Positions 1 through 8,053 of a stretch of DNA of 26,997 nucleotides are shown here, piece by piece. This stretch comes from Methanothrix sp. GTDB taxonomy: Archaea > Halobacteriota > Methanosarcinia > Methanotrichales > Methanotrichaceae. Under the pieces are notes generated by a model. The model worked only from the letters and a program-made list of their open reading frames with translations, had not been told where the DNA came from and ran no database searches. Both the position numbers and the translations under genes were made by a program. Numbering within the stretch: the stretch's first letter is position 1; every line of letters begins with the position of its first letter. The DNA is taken from assembly GCA_028688175.1 (NCBI GenBank), contig JAQTYS010000007.1, positions 1 through 26,997 of the forward strand, written 5' to 3'.

Positions 1-429
1 CCAGGCGACGAGGGGGGCTTTTCTTACGTTATCGAAGCCGGACTCATTCCCCAGTTCGATTTTCTCGATGAGGAAATTCTAGAGGAGGCAAGATTGGACG
101 GCCTGGAGACGCGAGAAGAGCTTTTACGCTATGCCTACGAATGCTATGGCTGCGTGCCCGTCAACATCGATGCCGTGCAACCTCCCAAAGCTTCCTGCGG
201 TATGTCTAGTTTTGTTGCCAAGAGCAGCATAAGTACCATAATTGCCGGAACAGGTGAGGAGATGGAGACTCGCCACTTCCAGGATCTTGGGGAGGCTATG
301 TCCTTTGCTCGCGACTTTTATGCAGTTTATGCTCCCGTTATCTTTGGTTTCATAGATGTGGTTCTCGACCACCCTCTCAGGGCAGGAGGGACCGGTTGGG
401 ACAAAATAAGGCAGATGGCTAAGAAGTAG
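1..429 (+). CDS. C-terminal part of conserved methanogen protein (possibly DUF2193), cut by window start
   Basis: The frame is open from base 1, so the true start lies upstream; about 142 residues of the C-terminus are visible. The segment is soluble and mixed alpha/beta, with three cysteines (YECYGC and ASCGMSSF) and a conserved-looking end (DHPLRAGGTGWDKIRQMAKK). From memory this resembles the C-terminus of DUF2193, an uncharacterised family of about 500 residues in methanogens; I could not verify this. A TTG at 94 can be read as a start, but the coding pattern continues well upstream of it (GDEGGFSYVIEAGLIPQFDF), so it is internal. The stop at 427-429 is followed by the promoter of the next gene, so this gene probably ends its own transcription unit. 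No function can be assigned. Confidence 0.6.
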   Translation, partial: PGDEGGFSYVIEAGLIPQFDFLDEEILEEARLDGLETREELLRYAYECYGCVPVNIDAVQPPKASCGMSSFVAKSSISTIIAGTGEEMETRHFQDLGEAMSFARDFYAVYAPVIFGFIDVVLDHPLRAGGTGWDKIRQMAKK

Positions 430-463
430 CGCGGCAACAAACCCCTCAAAGCGGTACCACAAC

Positions 464-472
464 CTTATATAA
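464..472 (+). promoter_or_regulatory. Archaeal TATA box for the SHOCT membrane protein gene
   Basis: CTTATATAA lies in the short gap after the first gene. Archaeal transcription normally starts about 25 bases after the TATA centre, here near 493. This falls after the ATG at 478 and before the ATG at 523, so it favours the later start. Seen by eye only. Confidence 0.5.
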
Positions 473-522
473 GTTAAATGTCGAATACTACAAAGTCAGA
501 AGTCGAAAATAGAGGAATTGAT

Positions 523-891
523 ATGCCATACTACCATATGATGGACTGGTTCCCGTTCATGGGATTTGGGACGGTCTTTTCCTGGTTTATCTCGTTAGCA
601 GTAGCTTATCTGGTCTACAAGGATGCTGAGAGACGAAACATGAATGGGCTTTTATGGGGTTTGCCGATCTTGATACCCTGGATAGGCATACTGTTTCTGA
701 TCCTGTATCTGATCATGCGCGATTCCGGACATCGCCAAGCTACCCAGAGCAGCGCGCCATCAAGCAGTGTACCGGCAAGAACTGTCGCCGAAGAGGTCCT
801 GGATGAGAGATATGCAAGAGGAGAGCTTACCAGAGAGATCTACTTACAGATGAAGGAAGATCTAAAAAATCAACAAAAAATTGAAGAATAG
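523..891 (+). CDS. Small membrane protein with C-terminal SHOCT domain
   Basis: A protein of about 122 residues with two hydrophobic segments (around residues 10-30 and 44-64), a polar Ser/Pro linker, and a C-terminal stretch, VLDERYARGELTREIYLQM, that fits the SHOCT (short C-terminal oligomerisation) domain. Membrane proteins of this build are common in archaea and bacteria and usually have no known role. I chose the ATG at 523 over the in-frame ATG at 478: AGAGGA sits 6 bases before 523, and the TATA box at 464-472 predicts transcription starting after 478. If 478 is used the protein has 137 residues. It converges with the receiver gene on the other strand, with one base between the stops, so the two transcripts must overlap at their 3' ends. 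Confidence 0.75.
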   Translation: MPYYHMMDWFPFMGFGTVFSWFISLAVAYLVYKDAERRNMNGLLWGLPILIPWIGILFLILYLIMRDSGHRQATQSSAPSSSVPARTVAEEVLDERYARGELTREIYLQMKEDLKNQQKIEE

Positions 892-892
892 A

Positions 893-1312
893 TCAAACGA
901 AAAGAGCCTGTGCGTCCGCCGCTATTGGCAAACCGATACCACCTAAATTGCGCTCAATAGCCGCACCAAGCTCATCCATTTTTACCGGCTTGTTTAGATA
1001 ATCATCTGCCCCCGCATCATAGCAAAGATCGCGGCACATCTCTGCTTCAATTGATGTCACAACTATTATCTTGGGGCCTTGCGACCATCGCTTGCGAATA
1101 ATTTTAGTGGCTTCAATTCCATCCATTTCCGGCATCTGGATATCCATGAGAACCAGATCATAATGATGCTCCTCCAGAGCCACTAGAACCTCCTGGCCAT
1201 TCTCGGCGGTATCGGCCTTGAGGCCAAGCTTTCTTAGTTCAATTAGAGCTACTTTCCTATTTACCGGGTTGTCCTCGGCAAGAAGAATATTCAAATTAGG
1301 TCTGGCCAGCAT
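893..1312 (-). CDS. Stand-alone response regulator receiver (CheY-like)
   Basis: 139 residues made of one receiver domain. The acidic pair is E13-D14, the phospho-acceptor is D57 (in LVLMDIQMPEMDG), the switch threonine is T86 (IIVVTS) and the conserved lysine is K108 (NKPVK), so all catalytic residues are present. There is no output domain; the C-terminal 20 residues look like a short tail. Such single-domain regulators in methanogens receive phosphate from soluble or membrane histidine kinases and act through protein contacts. No kinase gene is next to it. The wording of the motif (LLAEDNPVNRKVA) is typical of receivers derived from hybrid kinases. AGAGGA lies about 4 bases before the ATG. 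The target is unknown. Confidence 0.9.
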   Translation of the reverse strand: MLARPNLNILLAEDNPVNRKVALIELRKLGLKADTAENGQEVLVALEEHHYDLVLMDIQMPEMDGIEATKIIRKRWSQGPKIIVVTSIEAEMCRDLCYDAGADDYLNKPVKMDELGAAIERNLGGIGLPIAADAQALFV

Positions 1313-1793
1313 AGTCCTCTAAAATGAATATCTCGCTTTTAGTATAAGAATTTTTCTTTAGTAATTAATTTTATGGCAGAGTTCTCAGATTGTTTAAATG
1401 AGTTCTATATGTCTATATGTAAAGATTTATAATTCAATGCCTTGATTGAATTAATCATAACTTAAAATTAATTCAAATAAAAATATCATAAATGGGCAAA
1501 CATTCAATTGATGTTATTCTTACCAGAACTAAAAAGTGGTTTGAGCTAATCGTTTTGCCTTTGGCAGACTTTAATTTTGTATACTTGTGACTATAAATTT
1601 ATCATTATTTGCCACAATTCTCAAAAGGAGTTGGCAATAATAAGGACGGTCAATTTTATTGCCGGTGTATGCAAAGCCGCGCAGCTATCATTGACAGCAT
1701 CTGCCGGGCAAGAGATGAAGACAATTGGAAAATCTGATCGCGAGCAAATCCTGGAGAAAGGGATGCAAACTTTTTTTGGTGAAGAGCACCAAG
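1313..1793. other. A+T-rich intergenic region
   Basis: About 480 bases between the receiver gene and the four-helix membrane protein. It becomes strongly A+T-rich after 1320 and contains a perfect inverted repeat (1446-1476). A reading frame can be drawn from 1577, but its composition and predicted sequence do not look like protein. No RNA gene was recognised. It should contain the divergent promoters for both flanking genes. Confidence 0.6.
1446..1476. repeat. Perfect 10-base inverted repeat, 11-base spacer
   Basis: TTGAATTAAT (1446-1455) and its exact complement ATTAATTCAA (1467-1476) flank an 11-base spacer. It lies in the divergent gap between the receiver gene and a membrane protein gene. 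It could form a weak hairpin or be a dyad operator. In A+T-rich DNA such repeats occur by chance more often, so this is only suggestive. Confidence 0.45.
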
Positions 1794-2282
1794 ATGGCAG
1801 TCATGGAAGATCAAACCATGTCGCTGGCAAAAAGGGCTAATGATAGATTATTCTTGAGACCCACATTTCAAGCTCTGACCATTGGTGTTCCCTTCTGCAT
1901 CTTCAAGCTGCTCTTCGGCATGCTTGCCTTGCGAACGGGCGAGCTGTCTGCCTCCTTTTTGGCATTGGGATGGCTGGTGATTGCCTGGTCCGTGGCGGAT
2001 CTGCTCATGAATCTGGCTCGAGTCTTCTTAGACCTGGCCGGCAGGGAGTCTTCCATCGAATACTGCACCATTGCTCAGGTGGGAAGGCTTTTTAATCGCG
2101 CCAGGCTTTTCTTAGCCATCGACACTCTGGTAACATTTTCCATAATATGTTTCGTTCTTTGGTCTGGCTGGATAGTGAAACTTCGTCTGCACGAATCTTA
2201 TCTCTGGTATGCTGCCACCACATTAAACTTGATTAGCATCTCAGCGGTCAACGTATGGATTGAGCTATCCAGAGAACGGTAA
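1794..2282 (+). CDS. Hypothetical four-helix membrane protein
   Basis: About 162 residues from the ATG at 1794. Four hydrophobic helices are visible: ALTIGVPFCIFKLLFGMLAL, a second from about FLALGWLVIAWSVADLL, a third LFLAIDTLVTFSIICFVLW, and a last around YAATTLNLISISAVNVWI. Loops between helices 2 and 3 are charged. I recognise no family. The start is uncertain: the frame can be extended to a TTG at 1725, but the first 23 residues of that version read like translated intergenic DNA. GGTGA at 1778-1782 could serve the ATG at 1794; the ATG at 1803 is also possible. It stands alone on the strand, followed by a promoter for the DUF2284 gene. Confidence 0.6.
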   Translation: MAVMEDQTMSLAKRANDRLFLRPTFQALTIGVPFCIFKLLFGMLALRTGELSASFLALGWLVIAWSVADLLMNLARVFLDLAGRESSIEYCTIAQVGRLFNRARLFLAIDTLVTFSIICFVLWSGWIVKLRLHESYLWYAATTLNLISISAVNVWIELSRER

Positions 2283-2304
2283 GTTTCTATCTGCAATGAG
2301 AAAT

Positions 2305-2314
2305 GATATATTTT
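2305..2314 (+). promoter_or_regulatory. Probable TATA box for the DUF2284 gene
   Basis: GATATATTTT sits about 43 bases before the ATG at 2353, which puts the predicted transcription start near 2335 and gives a short leader. The call is by position and composition only. Confidence 0.4.
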
Positions 2315-2352
2315 CGGACCGCATATCTTCATTTTAATGGAAGTTGATTACG

Positions 2353-2952
2353 ATGAATAAAGACCTCGAAAACCTCCTCTCCGAATTAAAAGCTGTTCAT
2401 GAAGATCTGCGACTCATACCAACAGAGATGATAGTAGTGTCTGATTGGGTTCGTCTCAAGTGCAGATATGGCTGCGAAAATTATGGAAATCATCTAGGGT
2501 GTCCTCCTTTTACTCCCACTCCGTCTGAGACCAGAGCCGCTCTCTCTGCATACAGAAATGCGGTTCTTGTCCGCTTTGAGGCTAAACCAGATCCTAAGGC
2601 AACAGTCAAACATGCCAGCCGTGCTATCTCCAATTCAGTGGTTAAGATGCAAAATACCGTGGCAGAGCTCGAGAGAGCTGCTTTTTTAGCCGGCTATTAT
2701 AAGGCATTCGGCATGAATGCCATGCCCTGCTCACTCTGCGATACATGTGTTATCGGAGAGATGCAAAAGAAGGATCAAGCAGTCTTCGATCTGGATAGCG
2801 TGAAATGCAGGAATAAGAAGACCATGCGTCCATCCATGGAGGCCTGCGGCATCGATGTCTTCAAAACCTTACAAAACGCTGGCTTTCGGCCTCGGGTTCT
2901 CAAGGACTGCAAGGAGATGGTGGAACTCTTTGGCCTGATACTGCTGGACTGA
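2353..2952 (+). CDS. DUF2284 family predicted metal-binding protein
   Basis: 199 residues. The cysteine arrangement fits DUF2284: an N-terminal cluster CRYGC followed by GCPPFTP (C37, C41 and C50 counting from this ATG), then a second cluster CSLCDTC and two further cysteines (VKCRNK, MEACG). The family is widespread in methanogens and anaerobic bacteria and is predicted to bind metal, probably an iron-sulfur cluster; its biochemical role is unknown. A TTG at 2344 would add three residues, but the ATG at 2353 is the more natural start and matches the TATA position. The gene stands alone, with two T-runs just after the stop. Confidence 0.85.
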   Translation: MNKDLENLLSELKAVHEDLRLIPTEMIVVSDWVRLKCRYGCENYGNHLGCPPFTPTPSETRAALSAYRNAVLVRFEAKPDPKATVKHASRAISNSVVKMQNTVAELERAAFLAGYYKAFGMNAMPCSLCDTCVIGEMQKKDQAVFDLDSVKCRNKKTMRPSMEACGIDVFKTLQNAGFRPRVLKDCKEMVELFGLILLD

Positions 2953-2966
2953 AAGTTCAGATCCTC

Positions 2967-2984
2967 TTTTTGCAAAGTTTTTTT
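2967..2984 (+). terminator. Probable archaeal T-tract terminator
   Basis: TTTTT (2967-2971) and TTTTTTT (2978-2984) follow the DUF2284 stop at 2952. Oligo-T runs at gene ends are the usual archaeal termination signal. No strong hairpin is needed or seen. Confidence 0.5.
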
Positions 2985-3036
2985 AGCAGCATCACGGCTA
3001 ATAAGCTAATATACTATCATATCATTCTGGGGAAGG

Positions 3037-3294
3037 ATGCAATGGGAATTGATTGGATCGTTGGCAGCCATTTTAACGATGTTTGGCTTTGTGCCTCAGA
3101 TACTTAAGATGAACAGGACGCAATCGGTGGCAGATGTAAGCCTGTTTATGCTCCTGCAATTCTGCCTAGGAATGTTCCTCTGGCTGCTCTATGGTTGGCA
3201 CTTACAAGATTATATTCTCATTGTGGCCAATGTTATATCATTTTCCACATTGATAGTGGCCATAGGTATATTTTTAAAATACAGAAAGAGGTAA
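3037..3294 (+). CDS. SemiSWEET-like (MtN3/PQ-loop) small transporter
   Basis: 85 residues with three predicted membrane helices (about 5-22, 36-53 and 60-79) and the proline-glutamine motif FVPQI in the first helix. Both the length and the three-helix layout match semiSWEETs, which dimerise to carry sugars or similar small solutes across the cell membrane. The substrate cannot be read from sequence. The ATG at 3037 directly abuts GGAAGG, too close for an ordinary ribosome binding site. A TATA-like TAATATAC at about 3008-3015 predicts transcription starting at about 3037, so the message may be leaderless. No linked sugar-metabolism gene is visible. Confidence 0.8.
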   Translation: MQWELIGSLAAILTMFGFVPQILKMNRTQSVADVSLFMLLQFCLGMFLWLLYGWHLQDYILIVANVISFSTLIVAIGIFLKYRKR

Positions 3295-3301
3295 TCAGTA
3301 A

Positions 3302-3589
3302 TCAGCCTTTATCAATTTTTTCTTTGACCCGATTTATCAGCCGCTCTAATGCTCCCTTAGTGTTCTGCCGATTATCGCAGGGAGAGAAATCTTTTGGGCT
3401 GCAACCAGCCAGAATATCCATGACTCTATCTGCCAGATCAGAGGCATTCAGCTCCTCAAGCCTATCGAGAAAGAGAGATACCTGTGAATTGAATTCCCGG
3501 CATCTTTTTGGGTCCGAGACTCCGCTTTCATGCAGCTCAAAGAGCCTATCCAACTCATTCTGAATCTTCAGCCAATCTTCTCTATCCAT
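3302..3589 (-). CDS. Hypothetical small helical protein
   Basis: About 95 residues from the ATG at 3589, charged and almost wholly helical (DWLKIQNELDRLFELHESG then FLDRLEELNASDLADRVMD), with two cysteines and no membrane segment. It is probably a small soluble helical bundle; I recognise no family. An in-frame TTG at 3613 would add eight residues, but the palindromic TATA box at 3615-3624 lies right against it and predicts transcription starting near 3594, so the ATG at 3589 with an almost leaderless message is more likely. The gene converges with the semiSWEET gene (7-base gap) and diverges from the acetyltransferase gene. Confidence 0.55.
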   Translation of the reverse strand: MDREDWLKIQNELDRLFELHESGVSDPKRCREFNSQVSLFLDRLEELNASDLADRVMDILAGCSPKDFSPCDNRQNTKGALERLINRVKEKIDKG

Positions 3590-3614
3590 TTCAGGCGAAT
3601 CTTTCCCATTCAAA

Positions 3615-3624
3615 CTTTATAAAG
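3615..3624. promoter_or_regulatory. Palindromic TATA box CTTTATAAAG, possibly serving both directions
   Basis: The 10 bases are a perfect palindrome in the gap between two divergent genes. To the left it sits about 30 bases from the ATG at 3589; to the right it would give a transcript starting near 3646, 45 bases before the GTG at 3691. A second TATA-like element (GATATAAAG, near 3660) also exists for the rightward gene. Confidence 0.45.
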
Positions 3625-3690
3625 CGATGCATCAGAATGAGGGAAGAGGATTAATACTTGATATAAAGTGCTTTCTCTCAAGGAGCTACT

Positions 3691-4365
3691 GTGACTCTTC
3701 CTTTCGATATGAAATTCCTGGATGCCGGCTCCCTGGCAGAATTGCTGGAGCTGCAAAACGTCATCGCCGCAAATCTTCCCTGCCCGGAGGTATTCATTCT
3801 CCATGATGAGGAATACTTAAGAGAGGTCTTTTGCAGGGATCGTTCCGCTATCGGCGTGAGGATTGGAGAGATGCTGATTGCCTTTAGCATCATCCGCATT
3901 CCCGGTATCTCCGCCGAGAACCTGGGGAGGGATATTAGCCTGCCGGAGGAAGAACTGACCAGACTCGCTCATCTCCAGGCAGCAGCGGTCCATCCTGCCT
4001 ATCGCGGCCATGGTCTGCAACGAAAGCTCACTTTTGCTCATCTGGATGTGATTGAGGAGCTGGGATATGAACATGCCTGCTGTACAGTATCTCCTAAAAA
4101 TCCTGTGAGCCTCGGAAATTATCTCTCCTGCGGACTGGCAATTGAGGGACTGCGCCAGAAGAGGCATGGCTGGTGGAGATTCATCTTGCATAAAGATATC
4201 CCGCAGGCGAATCAATTAGAGATAGAGCAAAAGAGAGTTGCGATCTCGGATATTGCGGGTCAATTGGACCTCTTGAGCAAGGGCTTCAAAGGCTTCAGGA
4301 TCTCACCTCAATGCGAAGGAAAGCAGGCACAGGTATTTTATGCAAAATTCAAAAGCTCATTCTAG
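3691..4365 (+). CDS. GNAT family N-acetyltransferase
   Basis: 224 residues starting at GTG, with AAGGAG 5 bases before it. The acetyl-CoA binding signature is AAVHPAYRGHGLQ (residues about 98-110, with R105-G-H-G108), followed by the helix and strand expected in the GNAT fold (CTVSPKNPVSLGNYLSCG). The N-terminal 90 residues carry the substrate side and the last 50 are a tail outside the core fold. The acetyl acceptor is unknown. The stop overlaps by four bases the end of the iron-sulfur subunit gene on the other strand, so the two units converge. Confidence 0.85.
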   Translation: MTLPFDMKFLDAGSLAELLELQNVIAANLPCPEVFILHDEEYLREVFCRDRSAIGVRIGEMLIAFSIIRIPGISAENLGRDISLPEEELTRLAHLQAAAVHPAYRGHGLQRKLTFAHLDVIEELGYEHACCTVSPKNPVSLGNYLSCGLAIEGLRQKRHGWWRFILHKDIPQANQLEIEQKRVAISDIAGQLDLLSKGFKGFRISPQCEGKQAQVFYAKFKSSF

Positions 4366-5420
4366 CTCTTTCGCGTTGCCATTGCTACCAGATCCACTAG
4401 ATCAATCACCTTTTCACCGCCGCCAGCATCTCTCAGATTTCTGATACAAAGCGGGCAGGAGGTGACGATAAAGTCTACATCCTGCGGAACATCTTTTAAT
4501 CTCTTCTTGGCCATTTGCAAGGACAGATCTCTGTACCCGGCCCGAACTCCGCCCCCACCTCCACAACATCTGGCGTCTTTTCTGTTTGTTTTCATCTCTT
4601 TGAGGCGGCAGATGGCTTTTATAACCTGGCGCGGCTGCTCATAGATCCGGTTATGTCTGCCCAGATGGCAGGGATCATGATAGGTTACAGTAAGATCAAG
4701 TGGCTTTATGTCTAATTCGGAAATTCTTTGCGCTAAAAACTCCGGGACGCTCTCTACCCGAAAGTCCTGGGGATAGCTATTTTTAAGGGTTGTATAGCAG
4801 CCTGCGCAGCCGGTAATTACGGTTTTTGCTCCCATCTTGGCGATCTGTCTGCAGTTTTCATCCACAAATCGCCGGGCATCAAATCCGGTACGAAGCAGAG
4901 GCGAGCCGCAGCACTGCTCCGCGGGAAGCATGGTTGCCCCAAAGCGATGCAATAGCTCAAAGGTACTGGCAGCAGTATCCGTATATCGATAAGAATTCAT
5001 GCATCCCACAAAATAGACATAATCTGCCTTTTTTGCCAGAAGGCTTCTGTCTTTCAGCCAGGAGAGACGATCTCTGCCATCGCCAAAGGTGTTGCCGCTC
5101 GTAAAGATATTTTTGCTCAGGTCTGCCTGCTGGATTGTCATCTTTCCCAGAAGGACAAGCTGTCTTCTGGCGTTCTCAATTATCTCCGGCGGATTCACGC
5201 CGGCCGGGCAGTTCTCCGTGCATATTCCACAGGTGGTGCAGCTATTCAAGCTGTCGAGAACTTGCGGATCGGGCGAAAGTCCGCAGGTAAGCCCCTTCAT
5301 GATCATAATGCGTCCTCGAGTATTGGCAGACTCCCAGCCCGACTCCTCGAAAGCGGGACAAAATGCGCGGCAGCTTCCGCATCTTACGCACTGATTTATC
5401 GCTTTAAGGTCTAGATTCAT
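4362..5420 (-). CDS. Iron-sulfur subunit of a D-2-hydroxyacid (lactate/glycolate) dehydrogenase, GlcF-like
   Basis: 352 residues with two 4Fe-4S ferredoxin motifs (C11-C14-C17-C21 and C61-C64-C67-C71) and two CCG domains. The CCG cysteines are C140, C170-C171, C205 and C208 in the first, and C251, C285-C286, C322 and C325 in the second. This is the build of GlcF/LldE-like and HdrD-like subunits. Electrons from the flavoprotein encoded just upstream would pass through these clusters to a quinone-like or heterodisulfide-type acceptor; in a methanogen this may be methanophenazine or a soluble carrier, which is inference. The ATG follows the flavoprotein stop directly (TGA then ATG), so the two are translationally coupled. 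HdrD itself is unlikely because the gene is paired with a GlcD-type flavoprotein and not hdrE. Confidence 0.85.
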   Translation of the reverse strand: MNLDLKAINQCVRCGSCRAFCPAFEESGWESANTRGRIMIMKGLTCGLSPDPQVLDSLNSCTTCGICTENCPAGVNPPEIIENARRQLVLLGKMTIQQADLSKNIFTSGNTFGDGRDRLSWLKDRSLLAKKADYVYFVGCMNSYRYTDTAASTFELLHRFGATMLPAEQCCGSPLLRTGFDARRFVDENCRQIAKMGAKTVITGCAGCYTTLKNSYPQDFRVESVPEFLAQRISELDIKPLDLTVTYHDPCHLGRHNRIYEQPRQVIKAICRLKEMKTNRKDARCCGGGGGVRAGYRDLSLQMAKKRLKDVPQDVDFIVTSCPLCIRNLRDAGGGEKVIDLVDLVAMATRKS

Positions 5421-6809
5421 TCAAAGCCCCATTTTACCCGGATTGAGAATTCCATGAGGGTCCAGGGCATTTTTAATGGATTGCATTACCGAAAATGTCT
5501 CAGTTCCCACCTGCTCAGGCAGATACTGGGCACGAACAAGGCCAATGCCGTGCTCGGAGCTGACTGTTCCTCCCAGCTCCATGGCTGCTCTATGAATCCT
5601 GTCAGCAGCCAGTCGCAGCTTCTGCCATTGCTCTTCGATCATGACATCAATGAAGAGAGCTACATGCAGGTTTCCGTCTCCAATGTGGCCGTATTTCATG
5701 GCCGGGATGTCTAACTTTGTGGTGATCTGTTGCACCTTCTTAATCAGAGCAGGAATCTCCTTAATGGGCACGCCCACATCCTCTCCCATATAAATTCGGG
5801 TCTTTGTGGGATCAAGCCGTGATATGGCAGCCCCAACCAGTCTTCTGGCCACCCAGATGCTGTCCATCTCCCTGCCGGAGGCAATTCTCACGCTTTTGGC
5901 TGTAATCTGGCATATCTCTGAGATTTGCCCGGCAGCCTCAGATGTTGAACTTTCCGTTCCATCCACCTCGAATAGAATTATGTCTCCCTCTTCGGGTATG
6001 GCAAGCAAGGGATCGCATAGCTTCAGGACCTGCAGAGTTGTTCTGTCTAGTATCTCACAGGCGGATGGGGTTATGCCGTTTGAAAATATCTCTATTACTG
6101 CCTGGCCGGCGATTTCCGCCTCGTCAAAGCATGCCAGGATCAGCTTTCTGGTATTGGGCAAGGGAGCAATCTTCAGTCCGGCCTGAGTAATGATTCCCAG
6201 AGTTCCTTCTGATCCCACGAAAAGACGGGTAAGATCATATCCTGCAGATGATTTAAGAACCTTTTTGCCGGTATGGATGACTCGACCGTCTGCCAGCACT
6301 ACCTCTAAATTAAGGACGTAATTTCTTACCGTCCCATATTTGACGCAACGCATGCCGCTGCTATTATAGGAGATCATTCCGCCGATGGTGCACATGGCCA
6401 GGCTTCCTGGGTCTGGCGGAAAGAAAAAACCATAAGGCTTCAGAGCTGAATTGAGTTTTTCTGCTACTACACCAGGCTCAACTATGACCTGCTGATTTTC
6501 AATATCTATTTCCAATATCCTGTTCATTCCTGACATATCCAGGACAAGGCCGCCTTTGACTGGAGAGCAGCCGCCGGCAAGCCCGGTGCCAGCTCCGCGT
6601 GCCGTGACGGAAATAAGCTTTTTGCTGCATAATCGGAGGATGCGAGAGACTTGACTCGTGCTTTGCGGGCGTACAACAAAGTCGGGCATGCCCACGATTT
6701 GAGATGCATCGCCGGTATAGCAGCATCTTTCGCCAGGAGAGGCAGATGCTCTATCTCCAACAATCTCCTCTAGCTCTTGCATGATTTCGGTCATAACGAT
6801 TCCGGACAC
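5421..6809 (-). CDS. FAD-binding D-2-hydroxyacid dehydrogenase (GlcD/Dld-like)
   Basis: 462 residues of the GlcD/D-lactate dehydrogenase type (vanillyl-alcohol oxidase fold). The FAD-binding loop is RGAGTGLAGG (71-80), with FVGSEGTLGIIT at 197-208. The C-terminal substrate domain has HIGDGNLH (375-382), SSEHGIG (417-423) and the closing DPHGILNPGK (450-459), all family hallmarks. It should oxidise D-lactate, glycolate or a related 2-hydroxyacid and hand electrons to the downstream iron-sulfur subunit. The first possible start is GTG at 6809; the ATG at 6794 (MTEIMQELEE) is an alternative with a slightly better upstream GGA. A TATA box at 6840-6848 fits either. Confidence 0.88.
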   Translation of the reverse strand: MSGIVMTEIMQELEEIVGDRASASPGERCCYTGDASQIVGMPDFVVRPQSTSQVSRILRLCSKKLISVTARGAGTGLAGGCSPVKGGLVLDMSGMNRILEIDIENQQVIVEPGVVAEKLNSALKPYGFFFPPDPGSLAMCTIGGMISYNSSGMRCVKYGTVRNYVLNLEVVLADGRVIHTGKKVLKSSAGYDLTRLFVGSEGTLGIITQAGLKIAPLPNTRKLILACFDEAEIAGQAVIEIFSNGITPSACEILDRTTLQVLKLCDPLLAIPEEGDIILFEVDGTESSTSEAAGQISEICQITAKSVRIASGREMDSIWVARRLVGAAISRLDPTKTRIYMGEDVGVPIKEIPALIKKVQQITTKLDIPAMKYGHIGDGNLHVALFIDVMIEEQWQKLRLAADRIHRAAMELGGTVSSEHGIGLVRAQYLPEQVGTETFSVMQSIKNALDPHGILNPGKMGL

Positions 6810-6838
6810 TCACTTTCATCTGATAACTGCTCCATTTC

Positions 6839-6849
6839 GATATAAAGAT
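6839..6849 (-). promoter_or_regulatory. Probable TATA box for the glcD/glcF-like operon
   Basis: On the minus strand the sequence reads TCTTTATATCG. Transcription would start near 6817, giving a leader of 8 bases to the GTG at 6809 or 23 bases to the ATG at 6794. Confidence 0.45.
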
Positions 6850-8029
6850 TCGCTATCCAAAAACGGAGGAAATTTTTTCTCAAATTCACACTTCCGCTTG
6901 AACTCTAACTTTTTCTCAAAACTAAAATTTATTAAATAAATATTAAAAATAAATTTTGTATACTATTATTAACTTTTTAATTTTTAGTTATTCTAAAACA
7001 AATTCATATATTTATAATCAATTCAATGATTATATTTAAAAAACTGGTAATAATTTTTTAATAATCTATTAATAAAGTTATGATCTAATATAATCAATTT
7101 AAAAGTACTATAAATTTATAATCTTATTAAATTATGCAAATATTTGTGTATATTTAGTATTTATATATTGCAATATTTTATTATATTTATTGTATTTTCT
7201 ACTGTTTGAAAATTTTTGCTTTTTAAATATAATAATGATAATTTTATAAATAATAATGTGGTATGAAACTGCTATATGTTCTACCCAGAATTACTATTTA
7301 TAAAAATGTACTCATTAATTTTTGGATGAGGATCTATTCTAATAGTTTATATGAACAAGTTTATCCTAATATGTCTTTTAATTGATGAATCATCATTTCA
7401 TCTCGCAAAGCATGAGGATAGGCGCCAGATAGGGCATATTCACGTAGTGATTGGAATATCCGTCTTATCTAAATTGATGTTTTCAAGATAATATGGAAAT
7501 CCATACATAAAGTGTATATGAACAAGATATCTACATTAAATCAAGGTGATATTTTACATAGATTTTTCGGGAAATTAAGTTGAAATTTAAATTCAAATTA
7601 TTTATATTATTAAACAAATTTAATAAAAAATAAGTAAAATTTTTAAAAAAATTAATACTAATTATTTTAAATAATTTTTGTACATTAAATGGAATTTAAA
7701 ATTGTAATTACATTTATTTTTACTATTTTTTTATATTTTAAATATAGCTCTATTTATTTTATATATACACCATTAATATATTTGTATTTAAAATTTTTTA
7801 AAAGTTTATATTTATTTAACCATAATTTAACTATTTAATGGTATTATATTTTAATATTTTGAAGAAAACTATATTTTTCTTATTGCTAAATTATACTCAA
7901 TTCAATAGAGAAAAGTGAGGATTAAACTAATATTGATTTTCAGACGGATTTATCTTGAATTCATCTCGATTTCTGTATGCCAATATGGACGTTTTCGCGA
8001 ACTAAAATTCAATGCATTCTCCATAAAAT

Positions 8030-8053
8030 CCCCAATAGCATTGGGGAATTTTT
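8030..8053 (+). terminator. Stem-loop followed by a T-run, terminator-like
   Basis: CCCCAAT (8030-8036) pairs perfectly with ATTGGGG (8040-8046) around an AGC loop, and AATTTTT follows. The stem can be extended by four more pairs with one mismatch. No convincing gene lies in front, so it either ends an unannotated short transcript or is a remnant. Confidence 0.45.

Noticed and set aside
1577..1840. 87-codon frame on the plus strand
   Set aside because: Starts in A+T-rich DNA without a ribosome binding site, has an unprotein-like sequence and overlaps the better-supported membrane protein.
3195..3563. 122-codon plus-strand frame over the semiSWEET end and the small helical gene
   Set aside because: It is the antisense shadow of the minus-strand small protein and overlaps a clear transporter gene.
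4362..5420. HdrD (heterodisulfide reductase catalytic subunit)
   Set aside because: The two CCG domains and two 4Fe-4S motifs would also fit HdrD, but the translationally coupled GlcD-type flavoprotein and the absence of hdrE favour a 2-hydroxyacid dehydrogenase.
7348..7526. 12-base direct repeat TATATGAACAAG at 7348-7359 and 7515-7526 as element ends
   Set aside because: Short, A+T-rich and without any transposase remnant between the copies; chance is sufficient.
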